15,597 nucleotides of DNA from 2-12-FULL-40-12 sp964518135. Its GTDB lineage: Bacteria > Patescibacteriota > Minisyncoccia > Minisyncoccales > 2-12-FULL-40-12. The position numbers were made by a program, and so were the translations under genes. This document shows, in pieces, positions 1 through 7,501 of the stretch (within the stretch, counting starts at the first letter, position 1; the number at the start of each line of letters is the position of its first letter). The notes under the pieces are model-generated. The model made no database searches and was not told where the DNA came from. It saw only the letters and a list, made by a program, of their open reading frames with translations. The DNA is taken from assembly GCA_964518135.1 (NCBI GenBank), contig CAZFEY010000014.1:1-15597 (forward strand), written 5' to 3'.

Positions 1-2
1 TA

Positions 3-599
3 ATTTCTCTTCTCTTTGAATCGGCGAAGTTTGGCACAGCGGATGTTCAGCTTACAGCGGCCTGTTTAGGATTGTTTAGCTTCGGCATCTTCGCTCAAGG
101 CTTGGTCCTTTTGGCGTCCAAAACTTTTTTCGCGACCCATAACACTAAAACCCCAGCCATCATAAGCGCCGTTGTTGTGTGTTTAAACATAGCTTTGTCA
201 TTGTTCTTTGTTAGCATTCTAAGGTCTCCTAATTTTTTTCAGGAAAATATATCCAGCCTTTTTAATTTGGAAAACTCTAAAGGTTTAGAAATTGTAGGTT
301 TGCCTATGGCGCTATCTATTTCTGCTATTTTCCAATTATTCTTGCTTTTACTTTTTCTGAAGAAGATTATTGGAAGCTTTGAGACAAAAGAAATTTTTAA
401 TTCTTTTGTCAAAACCGTATTTGCAAGCATTGTAATGGCTCTTTTCGTTCGCTTGTCCATGGTTTACCCCGGTTTTAATCATTCGAATTTTTATGGATTA
501 TTTTGGCAGACGTTCTTTTCTGTCATCGTTGGTTTATTGGTTTTCGTAGGTATAACATACTTTATGAAAATGACAGAGCTTAAAACGCTTATTAAGTGA
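3..599 (+). CDS. murJ: MurJ/MviN lipid II flippase, C-terminal part (5' truncated by window)
   Basis: The reading frame is open from base 3, so the gene begins before the window; the TTG at 72 is internal. MurJ flips the peptidoglycan precursor lipid II across the cytoplasmic membrane. The visible 198 residues start with the segment LLFESAKFGTADVQLTAACL, followed by a helix and FFATHNTKTPAI. This matches the loop and helix of MurJ that read roughly 'LF.rg.F...d...ta..L...' and 'r.Fya..dtktP' in the family. Four or so hydrophobic helices follow (about codons 50-72, 95-118, 133-151 and 172-190 of the visible part). The stop TGA lies one base before the lepA ATG, so the two are co-transcribed. 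The family call rests on the conserved loop and topology; a related MOP-superfamily flippase is the alternative. Confidence 0.8.
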   Translation: MSLLFESAKFGTADVQLTAACLGLFSFGIFAQGLVLLASKTFFATHNTKTPAIISAVVVCLNIALSLFFVSILRSPNFFQENISSLFNLENSKGLEIVGLPMALSISAIFQLFLLLLFLKKIIGSFETKEIFNSFVKTVFASIVMALFVRLSMVYPGFNHSNFYGLFWQTFFSVIVGLLVFVGITYFMKMTELKTLIK

Positions 600-600
600 T

Positions 601-2391
601 ATGGATAAGATAAGGAATTTTGTTATCATTGCTCATATTGACCACGGAAAATCAACCTTGGCAGATAGGTTTTTGGAGATAACCAATACGGTGCCCCGGG
701 GGAAAATGAAGCCTCAATTTTTAGACACTATGGATCTTGAAAGAGAAAAGGGGATTACCATTAAAATGCAACCCGTTAAAATGAGGTACGAATTTAATGG
801 CGCAACTTATGTTCTGAATTTGATAGATACTCCGGGCCATATTGATTTTTCTTATGAAGTTTCACGTTCTCTGGCGGCGGTCGAAGGAGCTATTCTTTTG
901 GTCGATGCGACTAAGGGCATACAGGCACAGACGCTATATAATTTGGAATTAGCGAAAAAACAGGGCCTAGTAATAATACCGGTTATCAATAAGATTGACT
1001 CAATTAACGCAAGAACCGAAGATAGCGCAAAAGAATTGGCAACTTTGCTAAATATCCAGCCGGACGAAATAATAAAGATATCTGCGAAAGACGGAACGAA
1101 TGTGAAAGATGTTCTAGGTATGGTGATCACTAAAGTGCCGCCGCCCAAAGGAGATCCTAATGGTTCGTTAAGGGCATTAATATTTGATTCTAAGTACGAC
1201 GCATACAAAGGAGTTGTAGCTTTTGTAAGAATACGAGATGGAAAGATTCGTCAGGGAGAAAAGATATTCTTGATGGCAGAGAGGGAAAGAGGAGAAGCGA
1301 AAGAAGTTGGTTTTTTCTCTCCGGCTCTCGTTGCTTCAAGTGAAATGAAAACTGGAGATATTGGATATATAGCTACGGGCATAAAAGAACCTGGGAAAGT
1401 TAAGACAGGAGACACTATTACGATTTATCCTGTTTCTAAGGAATTAGAGCCTTTACCTGGGTATAAAAATCCCCAGCCAATGGTTTTCGTCAGCATGTAT
1501 CCAGACGATTCCGATGAATTCGATTTGTTAAGAGAGGCCCTATTTAAATTAAAATTAAATGATGCCGCTCTTGAATTTGAATTGGAGTCAAAAGAGTCGT
1601 TGGGTAGGGGATTTCGATGCGGGTTCTTGGGGTCTTTGCATGCTGAAATTATCGCTGAGCGATTAAAAAGAGAATTCGAATTAAGCTTGGTTGTATCATC
1701 GCCTTCGGTGATCTATAAAATCATAGATAAAAAAGATAAAGAGTATTTGATAAGATCGGCCGCAGACTGGCCAAAAGATCCGTCGCAAATCAAGGAAACT
1801 CAAGAACCATGGGCAAGATTAGAAATAATGACGCCCCTAATGTTTTTAGGAAAAGTAATGGAAGTTATCGATGGAATTGGAGCCGAACATAGAGATAAAA
1901 AATATTTCGGACAGGATAAGATTCTTCTAATCTGCGAAGCTCCTTTAAGAGAAATAATCGTTGGTTTTTATGATAATATTTTACGTTCAACTCAAGGGTA
2001 TGCTTCTTTGGCGTACGAAGTGGTGGGTTTTAGAAAAACTCCTCTTGAAAAAATCGAGGTATTGATTGCGGGAAATAAAGAAGAAGCCTTTTCCCAGATT
2101 ATTCCGACTGAAAAGGCCTATCAGGAGGGGAGTAGATTAGCGAAGAAATTAAAAGAGGTTTTACCGCCTCAACAATTTTCTGTAGTTATTCAAATTGTAA
2201 TTTCAGGTCGTGTCGTAGCCAGAGAAACAATTAGGGCTAGAGGTAGAGATGTGATAGCTCCTTTATATGGAGGAGATTATACTCGCAAGCGAAAACTCCT
2301 TGAACGCCAGAAAAAAGGAAAGAAGGAGTTGAAAGAAAAAGCACAGATCAAAATTCCAACTAGCGTTTTCTTTGATATTTTGAAGAAGTAA
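601..2391 (+). CDS. lepA: Elongation factor 4 (LepA), ribosome back-translocating GTPase
   Basis: EF4 is a ribosome-associated GTPase that acts on stalled or mis-set ribosomes and in 30S biogenesis. All five G motifs are visible: G1 AHIDHGKST (residues 11-19), G2 around LEREKGIT (46-53), G3 DTPGH (76-80), G4 NKID (130-133) and G5 SAKDG. LepA-specific segments follow, including FVSMYPDDSDEF, LGRGFRCGFLGSLHAEI and the C-terminal domain with PLREIIVGFYDNILRSTQGY and GRDVIAPLYGGDYTRKRKLL. The 596-residue length matches the usual size near 600. The ATG lies one base after the murJ stop, with no SD, consistent with translational coupling. LepA is readily told from EF-G, BipA and TetM by the C-terminal domain and the absence of an EF-G domain IV. 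Confidence 0.97.
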   Translation: MDKIRNFVIIAHIDHGKSTLADRFLEITNTVPRGKMKPQFLDTMDLEREKGITIKMQPVKMRYEFNGATYVLNLIDTPGHIDFSYEVSRSLAAVEGAILLVDATKGIQAQTLYNLELAKKQGLVIIPVINKIDSINARTEDSAKELATLLNIQPDEIIKISAKDGTNVKDVLGMVITKVPPPKGDPNGSLRALIFDSKYDAYKGVVAFVRIRDGKIRQGEKIFLMAERERGEAKEVGFFSPALVASSEMKTGDIGYIATGIKEPGKVKTGDTITIYPVSKELEPLPGYKNPQPMVFVSMYPDDSDEFDLLREALFKLKLNDAALEFELESKESLGRGFRCGFLGSLHAEIIAERLKREFELSLVVSSPSVIYKIIDKKDKEYLIRSAADWPKDPSQIKETQEPWARLEIMTPLMFLGKVMEVIDGIGAEHRDKKYFGQDKILLICEAPLREIIVGFYDNILRSTQGYASLAYEVVGFRKTPLEKIEVLIAGNKEEAFSQIIPTEKAYQEGSRLAKKLKEVLPPQQFSVVIQIVISGRVVARETIRARGRDVIAPLYGGDYTRKRKLLERQKKGKKELKEKAQIKIPTSVFFDILKK

Positions 2392-2434
2392 AGATGTTCG
2401 TCGTGCGTTTTTCGCAGATTTATTCCACCAAGAA

Positions 2435-2470
2435 CAAACTTGTTTAATTCTGCAGGAATCAAACTTGTTT
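2435..2470. repeat. Two direct copies of an 11-bp sequence
   Basis: CAAACTTGTTT occurs at 2435-2445 and again at 2460-2470. The copies are 25 bp apart start to start, in the gap between the lepA stop and the end of the minus-strand micro-ORF. The sequence between them contains the near-palindrome ATTCTGCAGGAAT. It has no T-run and does not look like an intrinsic terminator. The function is unknown; it may be a slippage duplication. Confidence 0.4.
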
Positions 2471-2472
2471 GC

Positions 2473-2568
2473 CTAAAACAAAGGAGCGAGAGTGAACACG
2501 AGCATGCTTAGGACAATCAATGATGCCAATATGATCCAAACTGTTCTTAGAAATGTTTTTGATTTCAT
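2473..2568 (-). CDS. Putative 31-aa single-pass membrane micro-protein
   Basis: This minus-strand ORF is too short for ordinary ORF calling. It reads MKSKTFLRTVW, then ILASLIVLSMLVFTLAPLF, ending at TAG. It has a basic N-terminus (three charges in the first eight residues) followed by about 20 hydrophobic residues and a Pro near the end. This is the pattern of a small inner-membrane peptide with its N-terminus in the cytoplasm. The ATG sits nine bases from the divergent ftsB ATG, and no SD precedes it. I have an impression of similar ~30-residue peptides in Patescibacteria, but that is memory and not a search. It fills most of the lepA-ftsB gap, which otherwise holds only the direct repeats at 2435-2470. 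A chance hydrophobic ORF in AT-rich DNA remains possible. Confidence 0.45.
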   Translation of the reverse strand: MKSKTFLRTVWIILASLIVLSMLVFTLAPLF

Positions 2569-2577
2569 AATTTATTT

Positions 2578-2967
2578 ATGATACAGAAAAAAAGCAAAAG
2601 TAAAAAGATTGGTGGAGTGTGGTTATTCGTATCATCTGTTTTAAAAGTATTGCTCGTCTTATTTTTTATCGGATTTTTATTGAGTTCCAATTGGAGAATG
2701 TATCAAAAGAGGACGGAATTGGCTAAACAGCTTAAGGGATTAGAGACTGAAGCGCAGAACCTAACAGATGAGAACCAAGCATTGAAAGAGGGATTTTCGC
2801 AGTTATCTGATCCTCAAAATCTAGAAAAGATTGCTCGCGAGAAACTAGGACTTAAAAAACCAGGAGAAGAAGTAGTAGTTGTGGTTCCATCAAAAGAGAG
2901 CATTGAAAAAAACGAGGAAACGGAAAAAACTTTTTGGCAAAAATTTTTGGAAATATTCAAATTTTAA
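2578..2967 (+). CDS. ftsB: FtsB/DivIC-like septum formation initiator
   Basis: FtsB is a bitopic cell-division protein whose extracytoplasmic coiled coil joins FtsL and FtsQ to activate septal wall synthesis. The 129 residues show a basic cytoplasmic head (KKKSKSKK), a transmembrane helix at about 14-37, and a heptad-rich coiled coil at about 40-72 (YQKRTELAKQLKGLETEAQN). The family hallmark DPQNLEKIAREKLGLKKPGEEVVVV follows in two parts, and then an acidic/basic tail. The ATG is preceded in frame by a stop at 2560-2562, so no longer start is available. There is no SD. A CATAAT box at 2566-2571 ends seven bases before the ATG, which would make the mRNA leaderless if it is the -10. tRNA-Gly starts ten bases after the stop. 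Confidence 0.85.
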   Translation: MIQKKSKSKKIGGVWLFVSSVLKVLLVLFFIGFLLSSNWRMYQKRTELAKQLKGLETEAQNLTDENQALKEGFSQLSDPQNLEKIAREKLGLKKPGEEVVVVVPSKESIEKNEETEKTFWQKFLEIFKF

Positions 2968-2977
2968 AAAAAAGATT

Positions 2978-3049
2978 GCGGGTGTCGTATAACGGCTATT
3001 ATGATTCCTTCCCAAGGAATAGACGGCGGTTCGACTCCGCTCACCCGCT
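2978..3049 (+). tRNA. tRNA-Gly (anticodon CCC)
   Basis: The acceptor arms GCGGGTG and CACCCGC pair over seven bases, with discriminator T (U73), as in bacterial tRNA-Gly. The anticodon arm is ATTCC / TTCCCAA / GGAAT, giving CCC at positions 34-36, which reads GGG. The T arm has the loop TTCGACT. The gene is 72 nt long and CCA is not encoded (CAA follows). It lies ten bases after ftsB, probably on the same transcript, and ten bases before the -35 box of the copper locus. Confidence 0.95.
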
Positions 3050-3059
3050 CAAAAAACTC

Positions 3060-3089
3060 TTGACACGATATACCCCTAGGGGGTATATT
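3060..3089 (+). promoter_or_regulatory. csoR promoter with overlapping CsoR operator
   Basis: TTGACA (3060-3065), an 18-base spacer and TATATT (3084-3089) form a near-consensus sigma70-type promoter. A G/C-tract palindrome, TACCCCTAGGGGGTA (3071-3085), lies between the boxes and runs into the -10. It has AT flanks that extend the symmetry to about 3068-3088. This is the known form of CsoR-family operators, a short T-A-bounded C-tract facing a G-tract. A repressor bound here would block RNA polymerase. The site directly precedes csoR, so self-regulation is expected, with release on Cu(I) binding. The predicted start site, about seven bases past the -10, falls on the csoR ATG itself. Confidence 0.85.
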
Positions 3090-3096
3090 GTTTAAT

Positions 3097-3363
3097 ATGG
3101 ACAAATCAACCAGAAAAAAAGTTATACGCAGGCTTAAAATAATAGAAGGCCAAATCAGAGGTCTTCAAAAGATGGTTGACGAAGGAAAATATTGCATAGA
3201 TGTGATTACTCAAACATCAGCTGTTAAGCAAGGTCTTTCGAATCTGGAAGATATGCTGCTCGAAAATCATCTTGGAGATTGCATCTTGAAACAAATTAAA
3301 GCCGGCCAGACCAATAAAGCCAAAGGAGAAATACTAAAAGTTTACAAACTTAAAAGGAAGTAA
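3097..3363 (+). CDS. csoR: CsoR copper(I)-sensing repressor
   Basis: This is an all-helical DNA-binding repressor (CsoR/RcnR family) that leaves its operator on binding Cu(I). The 88 residues carry the Cu(I) triad Cys33, His58 and Cys62 (motifs YCIDV and ENHLGDC). The 25- and 4-residue spacings are identical to Cys36/His61/Cys65 of the Mycobacterium tuberculosis protein. The second-shell Tyr32 and Glu78 also match Tyr35 and Glu81. This separates it from RcnR (His-rich), FrmR and the persulfide sensor CstR, which lacks the His. A TTG at 3088 is in frame, but it lies inside the -10 box and operator, so ATG 3097 is the better start. copA begins one base after the stop. Confidence 0.93.
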   Translation: MDKSTRKKVIRRLKIIEGQIRGLQKMVDEGKYCIDVITQTSAVKQGLSNLEDMLLENHLGDCILKQIKAGQTNKAKGEILKVYKLKRK

Positions 3364-3364
3364 T

Positions 3365-5680
3365 ATGCAAACACAAACATATGGCGTAAAGGGAATACAC
3401 TGCGCTTCTTGTTCTTCCATAATTGAAAAAACCCTTCGTAAGGTGGACGGAGTTAATTCGGTCGAAGTTAGTTTTGGCACAGAAAAAGCAAAAATTTCTT
3501 TTGATCCAACTAAGACCAACCCACAAAATCTTTCTAAAAAGATAGAACCTTTAGGTTATTCATTGATTCTGCCCGATAATAATCAGAGCCATATTCCAAC
3601 TGCCCAAGAAATGGGAATGTCCGCCGCAGAACATGCTGCCCATACCGGTATTGGTCAATCAAAACAGGAAAAATTGATTGAAGTTGCCAATATGCGATCA
3701 AAGGTAATATCTGTTATACCGCTTGCTATTTTTAGCATTATTATTATGGGATGGGATATTCTCGCCCGTTTTGGAGTTGTTTTTGAAATGCCAGAGACTA
3801 TTTCTGGATTTGTAAAATTTCTTTTACCTATTTTTGCAACTTATACTCTTTTCGTTGTTGGTAAGCCTTATCTTTTGGGGTTTTACCGTTTTTTGCGTTA
3901 TGGCAAGGCGAATATGGATACATTGATTGGCATTGGTACATCTGCCGCTTTTCTTTATAGCCTGGCAATTTCTGCTTTCGGAGAGCCTCTCTCGCGGTTT
4001 ATTGATGTTAATAACACGTATTACGACGTCACGATTATAGTTATAACTTTTATTACGCTAGGAAAATATCTTGAAGCTAAGGCCAAAATCAAAACCGGAG
4101 ACGCCATAGAAAAACTCTTGAACTTACAGGCAAAAACAGCAATTGTTATTCAAGACGGCCAAGAGAAAGAAGTTTCTGTCAACGAAGTCGTTCATGGCGA
4201 TAATATTGTGATAAAGCCCGGGTCTCGCATACCGGTGGACGGAGTTGTTATTGAGGGATCGTCATTTGTAGACGAGTCAATGATTACCGGTGAGCCAATG
4301 CCGGTCAACAAAGAGATGGGAGATGCAGTTGTTGCCGGTACGATAAATACGACAGGTTCGTTTATTTTTAAGACCACAAAAGTTGGTTCAGAAACGCTGT
4401 TGGCGCACATAGTCAAGATGGTTGAGGATGCCCAGGGCAGCCGGGCTCCGATACAAGCATTGGCAGATAAAATTTCGGCTGTTTTTGTGCCAATTGTTAT
4501 TGTTATTTCGTTTGTCACTTTGGGCGCGTGGCTTTTAATGGGAACTAGGGAGCTAGGTTTTTCTCAAGCCCTTTCTTATGGATTGGTTTCGTTTGTCGGT
4601 GTTCTGGTTATTGCATGTCCTTGCGCGTTGGGTCTTGCAACTCCGACGGCAATCATTGTTGGCGTGGGTAAGGGCGCAAAAGAAGGAATCCTTATTAAAG
4701 ACGCAGCTACCCTAGAGAAATTACATAAAGTTAATGCGGTAGTCGTTGACAAAACAGGCACTATTACTCGCGGCAAACCAGAATTGGTTAGCATGAAAAA
4801 CACTTCGAAAATGACAGAAGAAAAAGTTATTGCAATTCTTGCGGGACTTGAAAGCAAGTCAGAGCACCCAATCGCTCATGCCATTTTGGAATATGCAAAG
4901 TTAAAAAACATTGTCCCGATAGCGATTACCCAATTCGAGATCGTAAAAGGCAAGGGATTAAAAGCGGTTATCGATGGGGTAGAATATTTCGCCGGAAACA
5001 CAAAATTGATTTCTGATCTCGGATTATCTATTAATTTTGACCAAATTCAAGAAGAGGCAACAAAAGGAAAAACACCGGTCATTCTTGCAACACAAAAAGA
5101 AGTGATAAGTGTCGTAATGGTGGCCGATGCCATTAAGGCCGAAGCTGTCGAGGCAGTAAAGAACCTTCACAGACTCGGAATCAAAACAGTAATGCTTACA
5201 GGAGACCATAAAAGCACCGCAGAAGCTATAGCAAAAGAAGTTGGTATTGATGAGATTGTCGCAGAGATTCTACCGGAAGACAAGCTTAATAAAATAAAAG
5301 AATTACAAGGTAATGGTTTTGTTGTGGCAATGGCCGGAGATGGAATTAACGATGCGCCGGCATTGGCACAGGCTGATGTCGGTGTTGCAATGGGAACTGG
5401 TACAGATGTGGCAATTGAAACAGCGGGTATTACGCTTTTGCACGGAGACATCTCGAAATTAGTTAAGGCTATTCGATTATCTAAATTCACAATGCGTGGA
5501 ATTAAACAAAATCTTTTCTGGGCATTTATATATAATATTGTCGGAATACCTCTGGCTGCCGGTGTTTTTTATCCGATATTCGGTTGGCTTTTGAATCCGA
5601 TTTTTGCTGGTTTAGCTATGGCATTTTCGAGCGTTTCGGTGGTTGGTAATTCATTACGCCTTAAAACAAAAAAAATCTAA
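3365..5680 (+). CDS. copA: CopA-type Cu(I)-exporting P1B-ATPase
   Basis: This pump uses ATP to move Cu(I) out of the cytoplasm. The 771 residues hold one N-terminal HMA domain with Cys13-x-x-Cys16 (GIHCASCSS), then a His/Met-bearing linker (about 75-95) and eight expected membrane helices. The actuator loop has TGEPMPV, TM6 has Cys418-Pro-Cys420, the phosphorylation site is DKTGT (Asp462), the nucleotide-binding domain has SEHP (His501-Pro502), and the hinge is GDGINDAP (from 658). TM7 retains NLFWAFIYN and TM8 MAFSSVSVVGNSLRL. CPC with the TM7 Asn/Tyr and the TM8 Met/Ser residues defines the Cu(I)/Ag(I) class (P1B-1), not Zn or Co. It lies one base after csoR and four bases before the next gene. 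No frame damage is visible. Confidence 0.96.
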   Translation: MQTQTYGVKGIHCASCSSIIEKTLRKVDGVNSVEVSFGTEKAKISFDPTKTNPQNLSKKIEPLGYSLILPDNNQSHIPTAQEMGMSAAEHAAHTGIGQSKQEKLIEVANMRSKVISVIPLAIFSIIIMGWDILARFGVVFEMPETISGFVKFLLPIFATYTLFVVGKPYLLGFYRFLRYGKANMDTLIGIGTSAAFLYSLAISAFGEPLSRFIDVNNTYYDVTIIVITFITLGKYLEAKAKIKTGDAIEKLLNLQAKTAIVIQDGQEKEVSVNEVVHGDNIVIKPGSRIPVDGVVIEGSSFVDESMITGEPMPVNKEMGDAVVAGTINTTGSFIFKTTKVGSETLLAHIVKMVEDAQGSRAPIQALADKISAVFVPIVIVISFVTLGAWLLMGTRELGFSQALSYGLVSFVGVLVIACPCALGLATPTAIIVGVGKGAKEGILIKDAATLEKLHKVNAVVVDKTGTITRGKPELVSMKNTSKMTEEKVIAILAGLESKSEHPIAHAILEYAKLKNIVPIAITQFEIVKGKGLKAVIDGVEYFAGNTKLISDLGLSINFDQIQEEATKGKTPVILATQKEVISVVMVADAIKAEAVEAVKNLHRLGIKTVMLTGDHKSTAEAIAKEVGIDEIVAEILPEDKLNKIKELQGNGFVVAMAGDGINDAPALAQADVGVAMGTGTDVAIETAGITLLHGDISKLVKAIRLSKFTMRGIKQNLFWAFIYNIVGIPLAAGVFYPIFGWLLNPIFAGLAMAFSSVSVVGNSLRLKTKKI

Positions 5681-5684
5681 AATT

Positions 5685-6964
5685 ATGAAAACATACGTTT
5701 TCCATGTTAATGGTATGCATTGCAATGCCTGTGCGCTACTTATCGAGAATGAACTTAATGAAATACCAGAGGTGCATTGGGCGAAATCATCTTTGGCGGT
5801 TCATACCGTTGAGGTGGCTGGGGATTTCGGAGATAAAGCGCCTGAACATGTTGCTCGGGATCTAAGCGAGGTATTAAAGCCTCATGGCTATACCCTTTCT
5901 CTTGAAAAACAACAGAGCTTGGCAAGGTGGTCAGATTTTGTATATGCGATGCCTATTGCCGCGGGATTTATAATTTTATTCATTGTCCTACAGAAACTAG
6001 GCATTATGAATTTAGTAACAACATCCGAGGTTGGTTACGGTACGGCATTTATGGTCGGGATAATCGCATCCGTTTCTACTTGTATGGCTGTTGTGGGCGG
6101 TCTTGTTCTTTCGATTTCCGCTAACTTTGCCAGAGAAGGCGATAAGATATGGCCGCAGATTTTATTTCATATCGGACGTTTGCTCTCTTTCTTTTTGCTT
6201 GGTGGTGCGATTGGTGCGCTCGGCTCTGCGTTTCAGCTAGGGACCACGGGCACATTCATCCTTAGCCTGATCGTTGCCTTAGTATTGATTATTCTGGGCA
6301 TAAATTTGCTTGATATATTCCCATGGGTAAAAAAACTGCAACCTGCGATTCCTAATTCCGTTGGAAAGCGCGTGCATAATCTCAAAGATATTAAACATTC
6401 TTTTATGCCATTTTTTATCGGTGTTGCGACGTTCTTTTTGCCGTGCGGCTTTACCCAATCTATGCAAGTTTACACCTTAACCACGGGGAATTTTTTGACA
6501 GGAGCTTTTATTATGTCTGCGTTCGCGCTTGGTACGTTGCCGGTTCTTTCGCTTTTGAGTTTTGGCTTTCTTGGTATTCACAAAAAAGCGCAGTCGGGAA
6601 TATTCTTCAAAACAGCTGGTATTATTGTAATTTTCTTTGGCATTTTCAATCTGGTTAATAGNNNNNNNNNNNNNNNNNNNNNNNNNNNNNNNNNNNNNNN
6701 NNNNNNNNNNNNNNNNNNNNNNNNNNNNNNNNNNNNNNNNNNNNNNNNNNNNNNNNNNNNNCTGGCATACCTACCGTTATCAAGATGAAGACAAAAAATA
6801 CCTTCGATTGCTCTTCGGCAATTATAATTCCATCTTTGGGTTATAGGAATAATTTACCGCCATCGGGCGAAACGCTTATTAATGTATCGTCGCAGAAGGT
6901 AGGTAGTGTTTTGAAGGGGATGTGTGCGATGGGTATGTATGGTTTTCGGATTAAATTTGAGTAA
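5685..6964 (+). CDS. HMA domain / TauE-SafE-like membrane domain / cupredoxin-like fusion (interrupted by assembly gap)
   Basis: The start is ATG 5685, four bases after copA; a longer TTG start inside copA is unlikely. Residues 1-70 form an HMA copper-binding domain (Cys13-x-x-Cys16, GMHCNACAL). About six membrane helices follow, of the DsbD-like/TauE-SafE type. Cys133 (STCMAVVGG) and Cys254 (FFLPCGFTQSMQ) lie in two of them, where this superfamily has its paired Cys. Codon 325 is the last complete one before the 100 N. After the gap the frame starting at 6764 (GIPTVIKM...) runs 66 codons to TAA at 6962. It carries FDCSSAIIIPSLGYRNNL and GMCAMGMYGFRIKF, a cupredoxin-like end with Cys/Met ligands. 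The halves are out of frame only because the N run is a placeholder. The likely role is copper handling at the outer face of the membrane; substrate unknown. Confidence 0.82.
6662..6761. other. Assembly gap of exactly 100 N
   Basis: Exactly 100 N is the usual placeholder for a gap of unknown size. It interrupts the HMA/TauE-SafE/cupredoxin gene. For the two halves to be one open frame, the true gap must have a length of 3n+2; 100 is 3n+1. This is why frame-based calls end or start at the gap. Confidence 0.95.
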
Positions 6965-7005
6965 TCACAAGATCAAATTAGCAAAATAGTAATAAATAAA
7001 TTCTT

Positions 7006-7488
7006 ATGAAGAAAAACACTGGTATTATAATTTCTATTGTTATTTTGGCATTAGGAGCGTTATTCATCGGCAAGTCATTTTCTTCAAAGACGAACAATGA
7101 ACCAACCAATAGTCCGGCGCAAAAAATAACAGTATTTCATTCTCCAACATGCGGATGTTGCGGAAACTATGTCGCCTACTTAAAAAGAAAAGGATACGAG
7201 GTTGAATCGGTGAAAGAATCAAATATGAGCTCGATAAAAACGAAATACAATATTCCTAGTTCATTAGAAAGTTGTCATACATCGGTTGTTGGAAATTATG
7301 TTGTTGAAGGACATGTGCCGGTTGAGGTAATAGAAGATCTCTTGGATCAAAAACCAAATATTGCGGGCATTGCTTTGGCAGGAATGCCGTCAGGTTCTCC
7401 TGGAATGCCAGGATCAAAATTTGAGCCTTTTGAAGTTCATAGCATTGATTTAGATGGTTCCGACGGAGGAATTTTCGTAAATTTTTAA
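7006..7488 (+). CDS. DUF411 (CopG-like) metal-binding protein, membrane anchored
   Basis: DUF411 proteins recur in copper-resistance loci and are thought to bind copper outside the cytoplasm; the mechanism is not settled. The 160 residues have a short basic start and a hydrophobic helix at about 7-22 (signal anchor or uncleaved signal). A polar linker and a compact domain follow. The family signature is complete: SPTCGCCGNY (Cys49, Cys51, Cys52), ESCHTSVV (Cys90-His91), VEGHVP (His102), and the Gly/Met/Pro-rich GIALAGMPSGSPGMPG. Four Cys and two His are available for Cu(I). The ATG lies 41 bases after the preceding stop with no SD, and no operator or promoter stands out there. It fits the CsoR-controlled locus. 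Confidence 0.9.
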   Translation: MKKNTGIIISIVILALGALFIGKSFSSKTNNEPTNSPAQKITVFHSPTCGCCGNYVAYLKRKGYEVESVKESNMSSIKTKYNIPSSLESCHTSVVGNYVVEGHVPVEVIEDLLDQKPNIAGIALAGMPSGSPGMPGSKFEPFEVHSIDLDGSDGGIFVNF

Positions 7489-7501
7489 AAACATAATTAA
7501 G

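Noticed and set aside
4192..4857. Long minus-strand ORFs opposite copA
   Set aside because: They are antisense shadows of conserved copA motifs, with unlikely composition and no start signals.
5643..5684. Longer TTG start for the HMA/TauE-SafE gene inside copA
   Set aside because: The ATG at 5685 begins directly at a complete HMA domain, four bases after the copA stop; the extra 14 residues match nothing.
6637..6846. ORF reading through the N run
   Set aside because: It is open only because N translates as X. The homologous cupredoxin-like frame is the one beginning at 6764.
6965..7005. Second CsoR operator before the DUF411 gene
   Set aside because: No C-tract/G-tract palindrome is present; the stretch is plain AT-rich sequence.
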